From Nissolia schottii (taxonomy: Eukaryota > Streptophyta > Magnoliopsida > Fabales > Fabaceae): 64,000 bases of DNA. A program made the position numbers and the translations under genes. The notes under the pieces were generated by a model. That model was not told the origin of the DNA and did no database searches. It saw only the letters and a list, made by a program, of their open reading frames with translations. Shown piece after piece: positions 49,364 through 62,300 of the stretch (positions are counted from its first letter, which is position 1; each line of letters begins with the position of its first letter). The stretch covers positions 183,935-247,934 of the forward strand of contig QANU01016478.1 of assembly GCA_003254905.1 (NCBI GenBank). Reading direction: 5' to 3'.

Positions 49364-50523
49364 CAGGCAACTGACAAAACAATATTTGACAACAACATTT
49401 GACTTTCTTTCATAATTGAGGCTGATTTTGGGGTTGGGGGATTTAAGAATGCAAAGAGCAACTTGTTTTGCACCCGGAGGGGTATAATATATCTAGTAGC
49501 AGGCACATAACATCATCACCCTCTGATGTTGAGTTTCTTTTCATTGTTGATTTAAATCTGTATTTTCTCTTGTTACCATTGGACAAAATAATGGAAATGA
49601 TTATTGGTATAGAAACAATTTCATTCATTGGAGAATTTGATGAATATTATTGCTTGTACTTGCTAAAATGCTTAAATCTAATGCAAGATGCAACCATATA
49701 CATAACAATGGCAATGCTCATTGAACATATAAAAATGTGTAAACATTTTGTCACATCTCTCATAATATATCATAGGGTCCATAAGTTATATTATTGTAAC
49801 CTCTCGTAATGTGATGTGAGTTGTGAGAGAAATGTCTACACTTTTATACATGATGAAATAGCACTACTCTTGAAAAGAGCAACAAAAAGAATGCACCATC
49901 ATGGTAAACTGTTTGCGATTTGCTAAACATTTGTAGGTACTTGGAAATGGCATGTAGTGGCAACGGTCACTACCGTGCTTTGTGCTTTGGCCCTGAAATA
50001 ATTGCTTTGTTTAATGTCCAAGTGATTGGGGTCCCTTGACCCTTGTGCTTCAACCACCTACTCGTGTTCTGCAATTAGTTTTAGGAAAAAACTACTATTT
50101 TCGTTTAATACTAAATGTCACTTTTGATATAGAACAAACGAGTATCTCTAAAGCAACTTGTTAAAATGTTTTACATTAAAATTATAAGATGTTAAAATTT
50201 CTTATGCATTAATAAATATATTAAAAACACTCACTTTATTATCTCAATTACATACGTTCCAAATTTTAACTGCACTAAAATATAGTTTGTTCAGGAGGGC
50301 CGGAATTAAACATACTAAATTGTCGATTGAAAAAATTAATCATTCTTTTGAGTGTGGTGAATCTAGTGATACGTATACAGACGTCGTTGCCAAAGAATCT
50401 ACACAAAGATCCTCCGCCTCTTTCCTATTTTATTTTAATTATTTTAAAATAAAAAAATAAAATCTTAATTGATAAAATTACACATTCTATTTTATTTTAA
50501 CATTATTCAAGAAAAGTTGCACC
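49364..50523. other. Cyclin 3' UTR and intergenic DNA
   Basis: The first ~250 bp probably include the cyclin 3' UTR. The rest is AT-rich without a recognised gene. A 113-codon frame at 49468-49809 has no family-like content. Confidence 0.5.
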
Positions 50524-50531
50524 TTTTTGAG

Positions 50532-51275
50532 TAAGGGTGAAAATAGGCTGGGTCATCTGTTAGGGACCTTTGACTCGGCTCATTTAAAACCTAGTTCAGC
50601 CTAATCCATTTAATAAACAAGTTAACCTAAGACTTTTAGAAAAATTCTTTTTAGTTAAATAGGTTGGACCATAGGCTTAAGAAAAAGGTCTTAGGCTGAC
50701 CTATTTATAAAAAGATATATTTTCATATTCTTGAATAAAACAAATCCTATTATATTTTTATAATATGATATAATCATATTCAAAATCTCTTTGCTTCTCA
50801 TCTCTCGCTCACTCTCTTAGAAATAGAGTCAGTCCTTATTCTTTGACTATCATCTCTTTGTCTTTGTTTCAGACTTGAACACTTAACGCTTCATCTTTTT
50901 GTCTGTTATATCATACCTTAATTTGTTTTTTTTTTTGTTATATATTACTTCAATCTTTGTAGAGTAATATTTTTTTTAGTTATTGATATAATTCATTTTC
51001 TTTCGTGTTTTCCTCTATTTTTTATTATTGACTTAATTAGATACACCTTATGTATAGTTTCATTGACAAACATCATCTAAGCTTTTTATTTTTCTTTGTT
51101 TCAAGTAAGCTTGTAAACAGACTTTCAGGTCAGGTCAGACTTTTAGAAAGGCTAAACTAAGCCTTGGAAAAAATGCTATGACGGGTAATAGGCCTAGACT
51201 CGGCCCAAAAATTTAAAATCATGTCTTACCTATTTAAGCCAAAGCCTAGTCCGGTTCGACCCATTTTCATCCCTA
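50532..51275. mobile_element. Non-autonomous hAT transposon
   Basis: A 744-bp element with terminal inverted repeats, left TAAGGGTGAAAATAGGCTGG and right (reverse complement) TAGGGATGAAAATGGGTCG. It is flanked by perfect 8-bp target duplications TTTTTGAG at 50524-50531 and 51276-51283. Subterminal AGGCCTAG, CAGGTCAGG and GACCTAT-type motifs are typical of hAT ends. There is no transposase frame, so it would need an enzyme from elsewhere. The perfect duplication suggests a fairly young insertion. Confidence 0.9.
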
Positions 51276-51283
51276 TTTTTGAG

Positions 51284-52970
51284 TTATTGATTCAAACCAA
51301 AAGAACTGAACTTTGGTTTTGAAGCATAACAGTAGATTATGAGTTTGTAAGCTTGAGATGAAGTTTGCGAGCTTGTTAATGGCAATGAGGAACTATTAGA
51401 GATCGGAGTTGGCAAAAGTGAACGAACCTGACTCTTCGACAAAGTCTCTTTAGAAATGATCAAGCCTCTCTTCTTGAAGAGTTGATTGCATAAAGGATGC
51501 TCATGTCTAGGTTTGGGGTTCATGGTGGAGAAAATGAAATAGAGAGGTGTTCTCTTAGCTCAAGGGCTTATGGGTGTATTGTGATATTCAATCTGAAATC
51601 TAGTCCCTTTGTTTGGAAACGTTGGGTCCTTTTAAGGAACAATAGGAATCTATTTATTTGTTGTCTGAACCATTGGTTTAGTGAGAAAGAGGAGGAGAGG
51701 GAGAGAGAGAGCACTTTTAAACTCCCTTATCTTATCGCTTTCCATTCCTCTCTCATAGGTTTTTTTTTTTAATCTTATAACGGAATAAGGCTCTTTTCTA
51801 GTGATGGCTACCATGCTCCCCTCAAGTTTATAAGCATGTCATGCAACTCATCTTTTGAGCAAAAATGGGAACAAGTATTACAATAATGCCCCCGGTTAAT
51901 AAGTTATGCTTATTTTAAAATTTTTGCAATGACTCTCTTTACTCTTTATGTTTTATATCTCATCCTTGACCCCAAATGTCTGTTTCTTTTGTATTCTCAC
52001 TCTCACACATTCCCATTGCTCCTACTCAAATTACCCTTTTTTCTCCTTGATTTAGGTTTTTTCTTTCTTCTTTATAATTGGATTCTAAAGAAAAAATCAA
52101 AGAGAAATCACAAAAGAGCTATTTTTGTTTCTCTCTATAATTTTAGCTATTTTATTTTCTTTTGCCAAATAAAAGCTCATACATTTGCGGGTGCTTGACA
52201 ATCCCAGCACCACAACAATCTTGGTCAATTCAATTTCAAACCTTCTTGTTGTTATTTGAAACCCAGACATTCACCTTTGTGTATGAATCTCTCATTTGTT
52301 ACTTGAAATAGTGAAAGTTGTACCATAAATCTTAAATTTTTTTTGTCCAATCAAAAGCTCAAAGCTTTGCAGAAGATAAATATTAAACTTTTGTGTTGTT
52401 GTTGTTTGTGAAAGTGAGGTAGGAGAGTTTTGGATCTAAAGGAGGAGGGGGTGGGCAATGGAGGCTCACGAAGAAGCTCAAATTTTTACAGGAACAAAAA
52501 ATAATTACTGACAACTATATCATGGTGTCATTGCATTTGGGGAAGAATACAAATTTGAAACCCTTTTTTCTCTATGATAATCAAATGTTGAACATGAAAC
52601 TCTACACTGACATTTTGTTTTACATCCATTGGTGAAATGATTAGCCTTGTTTTGATTGATAAAAATGCAAATCTGAAAACTCCTTCGCAACATTCACATC
52701 CATTTTTATTTTAGAGAAATCGATGACGTGCATGTGCGCTCCCATCCAGTTGTGGGGAAAATTTTTATTATCACATTCACAACCAACCAGATGGTGGAGC
52801 ATCGATGGATCCAGCGCTGATGCAATTCTGGAATTTTTAGGAGATATCATCCATGTATCTCCCCTACGGATAAACCACATACATAATAATCATTTGATCA
52901 AGCTTCATAATCCTTTTTGTAGTTGGAGACTTTGGAGAGATTGTTTTATGGATATACATTTAACAAATCC
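51284..52970. other. Intergenic, no gene recognised
   Basis: Contains several short frames (51497-51772, 51929-52198, 52723-53046 on +, 52641-52880 on -). The last encodes a peptide with ALDPSMLHHLVGCECDN and MHVIDFSKIKMDVNVAKEF, which is less low-complexity than its neighbours but not recognised. A short (AG)n run lies near 51690-51712. Nothing else could be assigned. Confidence 0.4.
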
Positions 52971-52979
52971 AAAAATGCT

Positions 52980-53196
52980 ACATGTACACTCAATTTTATA
53001 CACTCATACATACACCATTAATAATACACAAATTTTATTCTCATGAGTGCACAAACATTATAAACTTATAGCTGATATTCTCAATTATACTTAATTAAGT
53101 ACACAAACATTACAAGCATTAAAACACAAACTTTATGTATATAAATATAGGATGTATGTATGGTGTATATTTTTTTGTGTACGTGTAGCAAGACTC
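52980..53196. mobile_element. 217-bp Mutator-type MITE, copy 1
   Basis: Ends: left CAAAAATGCTACATGTACAC, right in reverse complement GAGTCTTGCTACACGTACAC. It is flanked by perfect 9-bp duplications TAACAAATC (52971-52979 and 53197-53205), the length typical of Mutator-like elements. The interior is AT-rich, with CATACATACACCATTAAT and TACTTAATTAAGTACAC. An inverted copy of the same length lies at 54516-54732. Confidence 0.9.
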
Positions 53197-53429
53197 TAAC
53201 AAATCATATCCAAATATATTCACAATAAAATCAAGCTCCACATTATTTGTTCAAAATACATGTATTTACTTTTAAATCTGATCAATTTTATCTAAATATA
53301 TTTAAATAAGTAGTGTATCTATATCTACCTTAAAATTTTCCATAAGGTTGAATGCTGATCCACCAATAAGCCATGATTGCATGTGCGAAAGAGATATCCA
53401 TCTTTTTAGTAGTCTTCATTTATTTAGTG

Positions 53430-53735
53430 AGTTAAATATATTTTTAATTCCTATAAAATAAAAAAATTTATATTTGGTGCTAAAAAAAATTTGTTAGAAA
53501 TTAGTCCCTGAAATAAAATTTTAGTAGGTTTTAGTCTATAATGTTAAGTGCTGATGTAATCGTTAAGTGTGACATGTGATACTGTTAAATGTGTGGTGCC
53601 ACGTCATCTGGTATCATGTATCACATTTAATAACTACGTTAGCACTTAACATCTTTGCAAAAACTAAAACCTATTAAAAAAAATTTAGAAACTAATTTCT
53701 AATTTTTTTTATAAAAAAAACCAAACACAATCTTT
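53430..53735. repeat. Dispersed repeat (GTGAGTTAAATAT type)
   Basis: Starts TAGTGAGTTAAATATATT and contains AAATTAGTCCCTGAA, GTTAAGTGTGACATGTGATA and GGTGCCACGTCATCTGGTAT. The outer parts mirror one another: TTAGAAATTAGTCCCT on the left, AGAAACTAATTTCTAATT on the right. The start matches that of 17035-17375. Likely a MITE-like family of unknown class. Confidence 0.45.
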
Positions 53736-54506
53736 TTCAATTCATTGTGAGGGCCGCCGGCTTTTGGAAACGGGAAAATTGAAGTCCAAAGTCCAAACTA
53801 AAAAATATAAAATATGAACAAACCAAAGAAAAAGAGTCGCACTGACACACTAATATTGGTTTGTTTGTTTTAGTAGTATATACTCTTCATTTTTCTAATT
53901 AGTTAATTTTGATACATTCTTAGTATAATTTTGCCATTCAATTTTATATTATTACGTTAATAGAAATGATTAACTTTATCGCTCACTATCTCAAAATTAA
54001 ACATATAAAATAAATAATATAAAATTCTCTTATATTGATGATACATTAAAATTAAATCTATAAATTTTTTTTTAATATTTAAAATATTATAAGTTCAATA
54101 ATTTAAATACGATTTTTTATTAAAAAAACGAATTTATAGATATTTTTCATTTTAATACTGATAAATATAATTTAATAACATGTTTTATATATTTAAAGTA
54201 TTCACTTTGAAAAAATCTATATTTTAAACTAATGATAGATATAGAAAAAAGTAATCATTAATATTTAAAAGTATCAATATTGAAAAAAAATATATCTGAG
54301 TTGTTGATTTCAATTTCTCTTGCACTTTATGGGCCAAAGTGATAAAAAGTCCATCTTTTCCGACTCCACAATTATAAACAATGCACCAACTTTGTGCCAC
54401 CAACCCCCCATGGTTTGCAATTTGCAGTGGTCCATTCGATTGTGAGTTTATGACATTTTTCTTCTTGTGTAAATATTTTTGGTAATATGACTTTAGAAAG
54501 AGTTGA
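53736..54506. other. Intergenic, no gene recognised
   Basis: Very AT-rich DNA between two copies of the 217-bp MITE. No open frame or named repeat is recognised. Confidence 0.5.
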
Positions 54507-54515
54507 TTTTTTTTT

Positions 54516-54732
54516 GAGTCCCGCTACACGCACACCAAAAAATATACATCATACATACACCCTATACTTATATACATAAAGTTTGTATTTTAATGCCTCT
54601 AATGTTTGGGCACTTAATTAAGTATACAATCTATAAGTTTGTAATGTTTGTGCACTCATGAAAATAAAGTTTGTTCATTATTAATGGTGTATGTATGAGT
54701 GTATAAAATTTGGTGTACATGTAACATTTTTG
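54516..54732. mobile_element. 217-bp Mutator-type MITE, copy 2 (inverted)
   Basis: It begins GAGTCCCGCTACACGCACAC and ends GTGTACATGTAACATTTTTG. It is the reverse complement of copy 1 over its full 217 bp, with scattered differences. Nine T bases precede it (54507-54515) and at least nine follow, consistent with a 9-bp target duplication in a T run, though that cannot be proven in homopolymer. Confidence 0.85.
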
Positions 54733-54741
54733 TTTTTTTTT

Positions 54742-55666
54742 TTACATGGCCAAAGTGTTTACTGATGCGGATTGGATTACTTTAGAAATTGTTGACATGG
54801 TAACCGACTTTTAAAAATCTATTTTTTCTTTTTAAGTTGTCAACTATAATTAATATTTAATAATTAATAACCATCCTACAATAAAAAAAGTATTTTATGA
54901 ATTAAGACTAAATAAAAATGCTGGATACAAAGTAATTGTAATAAATGTGGTAAGAGTACACAAATATTATTACTTACTTATATTAAAAAGTAGTTACTTT
55001 GAATGTCGACATTTTCTTTATGATTTGAATGATTTAATACAGAAGTACATAAAGAGGGACATTGTTTATTTTAATTCATCAAAGAGGTACATTGTACACA
55101 AATATATGTCGGTCATTATAAAATGGTAAACATCCTTTAATATAGAATCTATAAAATAAATACTTTCTAAACTCACTTTTAATTGTCAATTTTGACTTTT
55201 AAATATATATTTAACTCAATATATATAAATACAAATTACATTAAGATGATAAAAATATATATTTAAAAGTAAAAAATAATAGTTAACAATGGACAAATGA
55301 AGTGATAAATAATAATAAATAAAGTACCAAAAACACAAAGATATAATTACTATTTAAAATTTATTCAACATAGTAAAATAAGATTAATTTGACACAATGT
55401 ATATTATCATCTAATAATTTGTTATATTATATGGGAAATATTAGATAATGGGATAAGAATAAAATTAAAAAATAATTATTTTCACTTTATTAATTTAATG
55501 ATATGATGTTTCACTCCTCATTTTAAATAATCCACATCCATTTTTTTTGGGCAAGATGAGTGAACATTAAGTGTACGGAAATCAAATAATATATTCCGTG
55601 ATAGGAAAAAACTAAGGAAACAAATAAAAAAAATGAAAAATCAAACTTCACATTTAGATGACTGAG
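54742..55666. other. Intergenic: upstream region of PSAT
   Basis: AT-rich DNA with no further gene. The last few hundred bases should include the PSAT promoter. Confidence 0.5.
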
Positions 55667-55673
55667 TATAAAT
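55667..55673 (+). promoter_or_regulatory. TATA box of the PSAT gene
   Basis: TATAAAT lies 179 bp upstream of the ATG. It precedes a CT-rich leader (55760-55830, repeated TTCTCTCTGTTTTCTCT) of a kind common in highly expressed plant genes, so transcription probably starts near 55700. Confidence 0.6.
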
Positions 55674-55845
55674 GCAACCCTACTTTCAGATTCAGATCTT
55701 TGCCCCCAAACCAAACCATACAGCCAAACAATCCCTCAATAAATAACCTTTAAAAAAACACACCAAACTCTGTTCTCTCTGTTTTCTCTCTCTATTGCTC
55801 TGTTTTCTCTGTTCTCTGTCTCTGTTTTTCACCATAGCCATAACC

Positions 55846-57123
55846 ATGTCGATGTCAATGGCAACGTCACCCCACACTCGCCTCCTCCTCCACACCCCCA
55901 CCACCACCGACAACCGCTTCCCCCTCACCTCCATCCGCCCCACCCCCACCACCTTCAAGCCCATTTCCATCAAATGCACCGCCGCCACCCAAACCCACGC
56001 GCCACCCTCCCCCGCCATCCAATCCCAAGATCGGGTCTTCAACTTCGCCGCCGGCCCCGCCACCCTCCCCGAAAAGGTCCTCCTGAGGGCCCAATCGGAG
56101 CTCTACAACTGGCGCGGCTCAGGAATGAGCGTCATGGAGATGAGCCACAGGGGAAAAGAATACCTCTCCATAATCCAGAAAGCAGAGTCAGATCTGCGCG
56201 CCCTCCTCGAAATCCCACCGGAATACTCCGTCCTCTTCCTCCAGGGCGGCGCCACCACCCAGTTCTCCGCCATCCCCCTCAACCTCTGCTCCCCCGACGA
56301 CCCCGTCGACTACGTGGTCACCGGCTCCTGGGGCGACAAGGCCGCCAAGGAAGCCCAGAAGTTCTGCAAACCCAACGTGATCTGGTCTGGGAAATCCGAA
56401 AAGTACACAAAGATTCCATCTTTCGATGAATTGGATCGGGTTCAGAACCCGAACGCAAGGTATTTGCATATATGCGCCAATGAAACAATTCATGGCGTTG
56501 AGTTCAAAGATTACCCTAACCCTAAAAACGCAAGCGGGGTCATGGTTGCTGACATGTCATCAAATTTCTGCTCCAAGCCCGTGGATGTGTCGAGGTTCGG
56601 CGTGATCTATGCTGGTGCACAGAAGAATGTGGGGCCCTCCGGGGTCACCATTGTGATCATAAGGAAGGACCTGATTGGGGGTGCACAGGGCATAACCCCT
56701 GTGATGCTTGATTACAAGATCCATGATGAGAACAACTCGCTCTACAACACACCCCCATGCTATGGGATCTACATGTGTGGGTTGGTGTTTGAGGATCTTC
56801 TCGAGCAGGGTGGGTTGAAGGAGGTTGAGAAGAGGAACAAGAAGAAGGCTGAGATTCTGTACAATGCAATTGATGAGAGCAAAGGGTTTTACAGGTGCCC
56901 CGTTGAGAAGTCTGTGAGGTCTCTGATGAATGTGCCTTTTACTTTGGAGAAGTCTGAGCTGGAGGCTGAGTTTGTGAAGGAGGCTGCTAAGGAGAAGATG
57001 GTGCAGCTCAAAGGGCATAGGTCTGTGGGAGGCATGAGGGCTTCCATTTACAATGCTATGCCCTTGGCTGGGGTTGAGAAGTTGGTGGCTTTCATGAAGG
57101 ATTTCCAGGCCAAGCATGCTTAG
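55846..57123 (+). CDS. PSAT1: Phosphoserine aminotransferase, chloroplastic (intronless)
   Basis: A single exon encodes 425 aa. The enzyme converts 3-phosphohydroxypyruvate and glutamate to 3-phosphoserine and 2-oxoglutarate, the second step of the phosphorylated serine pathway in plastids. Residues 1 to about 60 form a Ser/Thr/Pro-rich, acid-poor transit peptide ([18 protein letters not shown], ending near SIKCTAA). The mature enzyme begins near [40 protein letters not shown] and [20 protein letters not shown] are family blocks. The PLP-binding Lys260 sits in [32 protein letters not shown] is the phosphate-binding C-terminal block. Length matches plant PSAT. The N-terminal third is strikingly rich in C-ending codons. 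An AATAAA at 57396-57401 is a possible poly(A) signal. The frame stays open upstream of the ATG to a TTG, but the ATG at 55846 starts the transit peptide. All key residues are present. Confidence 0.97.
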   Translation: MSMSMATSPHTRLLLHTPTTTDNRFPLTSIRPTPTTFKPISIKCTAATQTHAPPSPAIQSQDRVFNFAAGPATLPEKVLLRAQSELYNWRGSGMSVMEMSHRGKEYLSIIQKAESDLRALLEIPPEYSVLFLQGGATTQFSAIPLNLCSPDDPVDYVVTGSWGDKAAKEAQKFCKPNVIWSGKSEKYTKIPSFDELDRVQNPNARYLHICANETIHGVEFKDYPNPKNASGVMVADMSSNFCSKPVDVSRFGVIYAGAQKNVGPSGVTIVIIRKDLIGGAQGITPVMLDYKIHDENNSLYNTPPCYGIYMCGLVFEDLLEQGGLKEVEKRNKKKAEILYNAIDESKGFYRCPVEKSVRSLMNVPFTLEKSELEAEFVKEAAKEKMVQLKGHRSVGGMRASIYNAMPLAGVEKLVAFMKDFQAKHA

Positions 57124-59329
57124 AGGAGGAGGAGGAGGAACAATCCCTTTGTTCCCATGCTTTTGTTTTGTTCAACTATAAATCAAACAAGTCTTTTGGA
57201 TTTTTAGGTAGTTGTCTCTCCTTTTTAAGTTTATGGTGGCTTGTTTTGGGTTGGCAGGGGAGTGTTTTCATGGCACTTTTATACCATTGTCCGCTACAAG
57301 TTTTTTAGTTTAGGGTGGGATTTATTGGTGAATTTGTCCTCAGGTGGAAAGTTTCTATGGGTTGAGTCCCCCATGTGATGTCAGAATATATTCTCAATAA
57401 AACTGAATGAGGATGAAACATATTATTGTGAGCTACTGTGGTACTATCTTGCCTTACATGAGGATGAAAACCTCTAATGTTTACGCATGGTGAACAAGGT
57501 AATTTTGTGCATTTAACTAATCAGAATTTTGGTCCAACTAGATATTCTTATTACGGGTCCTTTATTGTACAATATAGATTCTTTATCTTGTAATAATCAT
57601 TTTGAATTAGTTGCTTCTTTTTTTCTCTAATTCTTGTCACTTCAACACTGTACTTTGGGGCTACTTCTAGCTTCTGCTTGGGAGGTGGCAAATTGACCAC
57701 CCAAATTTTAAAGAGTTGAGACAATTCAAGGGAGCGATAAAGGTGAGGATCTTAGGATACTTAGGTTTACTTGACCGTCGTGGAACAATGAGCATTAATA
57801 TCTTATGGATTTAATTGTAATAGGTAGTTAGTTTATTCATTCAATCATGCATTATTGTACATTAACATTCACTGTCTCAAAAATTACTTACATAAAAGTA
57901 TTAGTTAAATGATGATATAAAATATTTACACTAACAACATATCTAATTGTCTAGATACATTAATTTTGAAATATACCAAATTTATGTAACACCCGAGAAA
58001 AAGGATTGGGGAGAGTAATAAAAAAAAAAATGCAGTAACAGGATTTGAGGGTTAGATTCTCAATATTATGGAGGAAAACTGGATCTCAGGCCTTTGTATT
58101 TATGTGGATATCGGTAAGATTTTTTCCCCCCTATTCGAGGTGGGTGTTCTTAGTAGTTTATCATTGAGTGATAAGAACTCTTAGGCAATGTCACATAGAT
58201 AATCGGTATACGGGAACCGAAGCCAAGGACAAAAATATGGGGACGGGGTAGAATAAATTTGTTTACGTTATAGTTTGAACTTTGAGGTCTCTTCCAATTG
58301 TAACCTTTTCAACATATCAACCTCCAGCTGTCCATTTTGGCCGCAAGTTCATAAACTTAAATTTGATTGACCTCAGCCACGGTATTTGCATTCAGCGTGT
58401 AAGGAAAAGGCTTAAATGCAAGCGCACACATGCATACATAAAGTACTATACGCATCAAACCTTATTTGACATCTGTTATTCGCAGTACCTATATACCAAT
58501 TTTTACCCGGGGCCATGCTTATAAACATTAAGAACTTCCTTTTATTGAAAGCTAAGAGGATGATGTAGTTTTGTCTGTCTTTGTCTTCCATCGTAACCGA
58601 AATTTGACGTGCATATAATCCGTTACACAAGGAAACTGGGTGCTCATGAATTATGATATCAAGCAGAATTTTACCAAGAAGCATTTCAAGGCCACAACAT
58701 TAGACCCTTACATGGCATTAGACAAGTAGTTAAGTAGACGAGATTGAGCAACTCGGCGTGCCCCTAGTAGTTTTCTAGCAATAACGTAATGCCTTTTCAA
58801 ATGTCGGCCAACAGTAATATAACCAAAAATCATTTGTTGTGGACCAAGGAAATGGTGAATCTTCATCAAAATTCAACTCTAAAAATGCCTTTTCATATCA
58901 TAATTACTTGCAAGCAATTAATTCACTCCAAAAAGGAGAATTCTCACTCCTCTGGCACTGTCACATAGATCAACGAAGAAATATGATACAGTTTTCTAGC
59001 AATAGCTTTGGATTCGATATTCAATGGTAAAAATGAACTATATCATTGCTCCGTGAGGCAGATAAACAGACTCAACACCCCGTGAGCTCTCCCTCCCTGT
59101 AATGAAATTTGTTGTATATTACTCTTGGTGATTCTTTACAGCTTGTCAGCTTCCAGACACTTGCATTGAACAATAGCTGTTGTAACCAAGGCAAAAAATT
59201 TCTAATTTTCAGATACAAACCTGCTTTCCCAGTAACAGTGAATACACAAACAATACTCCTGGAGCTGGATGGCAGAAGCAGACATTCTTACAGCAACAAA
59301 AGAATTCTCCAGCACTACCATTTATGTCA
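57124..59329. other. PSAT 3' UTR and intergenic DNA
   Basis: The first ~290 bp are likely 3' UTR. Further on, 57988 has TAACACCCGAGAAAAAGG, reminiscent of some LTR starts, but no partner end or target duplication was found. From about 59100 to 59329 the minus strand should include the GRIP golgin 3' UTR. Confidence 0.45.
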
Positions 59330-62300
59330 CTATGAAAATGAGAACCTTGAGAAAAGAGAGATGCCAGATCCTGAGGCATCACTCGCTGGACTTGGTGGAA
59401 CATTTGTTGAGTTTTGATATGCCTGTTGACATTTCTGCATCTGCATTTGCAATTAAATTGCAGAGAAATGTTTTTTATTCAGTCATCAACACAATTGAAC
59501 TTCTGGTTTTAGAATAATTTGCTTACATTCTATTAGGGGCACTACAAGAAATTGATGCAGTGTAAAAGACAATAAAGTTGACTCATCCAAAAGACTAGAT
59601 CATTTTAGATTACATCCGGAAAACTATGGAAAGAAAACTTTTTGAAAATGAAGAATAATGCTTTGGCAATTACTGAACATTACAATTAGATGCTTGAATT
59701 CCCACAAAACATCTAAAATTACTTCAGTGTGGTGCCATTGATGAGCCTATAGAACATCTCACTGAAGGCACATCCAAAGTGTTAAGACTGTTAGCCAAAT
59801 GATTTTTACAAGTTAACAATATCAAAGTGATTTCTACTAAAAGCCTAAAATTTTAATTTAGGAAATGTAATAGGAAATCAGAATGATACAATGAATATAG
59901 TATTACATAGAGATAGCCTCTTTACTTTGCACGGCTTCATTCCATCCCCCTAATTTTTTATACTTAGGGATGCAAAGTAAAGGAGAAGATGAGAAATATT
60001 ACCTCTTCTGGACTAAACTGAAGCAGCATTCCAATAACTGGTAGTAATACTTCCACTTCACCTGGTCAAACAAAATTTTCATTTTCATACTAATTAAACT
60101 CTCGACTCAATAGAAGTTAGAAAAATAAAGAGATAAAAAAGGGGCCTCTTTGCTTGAAATCTATACCTGTCTCAAGAAGCTTTAGGATAACATTTTTCAA
60201 ATATGTCATATCTACACCTTCCCTTTTCTTCGATCTTTCCATGTTGCGAAGCTCTGTCTTAAGCATGGCCTCCTACAGTCATAATATTGGAAATTCATAA
60301 GATAATAAAAAAAATAATAAGGGTGAGGAAAAAATTAGTAATGAAATCTCATCAGAACCCTAAACGAATTTGGAAACCTGTAATTATAGAAACAATCATT
60401 GACCTTATAGAGCCATTAATGTTATCTTTCCATATGGAAATACAAATAAAATCTCAAGAAACATAGTCACTCATATACCTGTTGACTGTGGAGACGATTC
60501 TCACGTTCAAGCTCCTCGATTTCTTCCTGAATTAACAGCAATATTATATGTTATTACAGAATAAGGGGTCATATATTATAGATAAATATTCTGAAGAGAT
60601 CAAGACATACTTGAAGTGCTAAAATATGGCGCTGTGATCGTGCCAGTTCATCCTCCCTTTGGGCTTGTTGTCTAGCCAAAAGCTGAAAGTAAGAAAATAT
60701 CAAAATAGATGCAATGATGAATTCTCCAAAATATACTAAATAGATGCCACAAAAAATGGAGGATCAAGGGTCCCATCATTGAGGCAACAGAACAGTTCCA
60801 AGTTGCAATGCGGAAAACTTTCCAAATAGGTACTTTAATAAAATATATTATCAACATATTAAAGCGATAAAGGGAATTAAACCAAAAATTGGGAATGAAG
60901 AATGCTATACCAAAATTTGCTGTTCTGCAGCAGAGGGACTCAGATTTGTTGAATCCAATTTATGTAATGCTGTACATAACAGTCGAAGCAAATACATAAA
61001 TAAATTCACTGAATGCTATACCAGAATATGATGAAGTTATTGTAAGTGTGAAGAAATACTTAAAAACTCTGCAAGCAGAGCAATTGCTGTCAGACTATAA
61101 ATAGATTAATACCTGTGCTATAATTATCATTTTGGTCGACCTGAGATCATTTGCACAGCATTGCCGCACCAGTAGAACAAATATGCAAGACCACATAAAT
61201 GTTAAGTATAGGACCTATGTTTCAATTCTCATGATATTTGAAAAAGCAGATAAAAAACATACCTGTGGCCTTGATTGAAGAGATTGACGAAGATTCTTAT
61301 TATCATCTAGAAGTCTAGATATTTCATTGTCTTTCTCCTCAATCATTCTATCAGCAAGATCGTGAAATGAAGCATGCTCTTCCTACAAGTTATAGATTCA
61401 GTAAGCACAAAAGGGGAAAACCCATCAATAGAGAGGAGAAAAAATTCCAGGCACAGGTTTAACAATTTGAAAACTACCTTCAATTTTTTATATTGCTGTT
61501 TGACCTCTTGTAATTCCTTTTGCACATGTTCTGCAGTAGTTGCTTCATTTTCGGCCTTCATTGCCTCACATTTGACTGAAATTTGATTTCAAGTTAACCT
61601 TCTGATGCCAAATTCATACAAATAAAGTATAAGCAACTATTTAATCAAGCAGTTAAGTGTGTATTACTTCGCCATGTTTCTTCTACATTTTGAAGACTTA
61701 GTCCCCATGCCTCTTTCTCTTTTAGGTGCTGAGCATTAGCAGAGTCAAGCTTTATTTCTAAGCTCCTTATCTGTTGCTTGGCATTTTCAAGGGCAGTGTC
61801 TCTGAAATTAATAAAATAAAAAGTTGAGACTGATCTAAATAGAACAGCAAAAAATAGCGTATCCAACTTTTGTCCCCAAAGCATAGCACAAATCAATGAG
61901 ATAAAGCAAGCTTTTCACAATCAGTTTATCGGCATTCATCTTTTGCTTCCACCTATACGTTTGTCATCTGCATGGTAATCATACTGATGTGTCAGGTAAA
62001 CAAGCCTATTAACATGTGTCAATAATGATGGCACCTTTCTGCAAGCTCCCTCTCATTATTAGCCATAGCAGATTGAAGATCTCGAAGAACTCTATCCCTT
62101 TCTTCTGTCATTGACAATACTTCATTTTCAGCCTCCTGTAGAAAATTAAGAATTTGGCTGGCGATTGATATATCTACACCAATAAAATGTCTTACTCATA
62201 AGATAAGACTATGATAAGCACATACTTTTAGGGCTTCCTCAAGAGCTTTGAGTTGTTCAGAGTCTTTAGCTGCTGCTAGATCTGCATCCTTCTTTTGAAG

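Noticed and set aside
52641-52880. 79-codon minus-strand frame
   Set aside because: Not recognised, no splice or promoter context; kept only as a note in the intergenic entry.
55692-57117. Minus-strand and shifted frames over PSAT
   Set aside because: They are shadows of the real coding frame in GC-rich sequence.
57988-58260. LTR-like start TAACACCCGAG
   Set aside because: No matching end, partner or target duplication found, so it cannot be supported.
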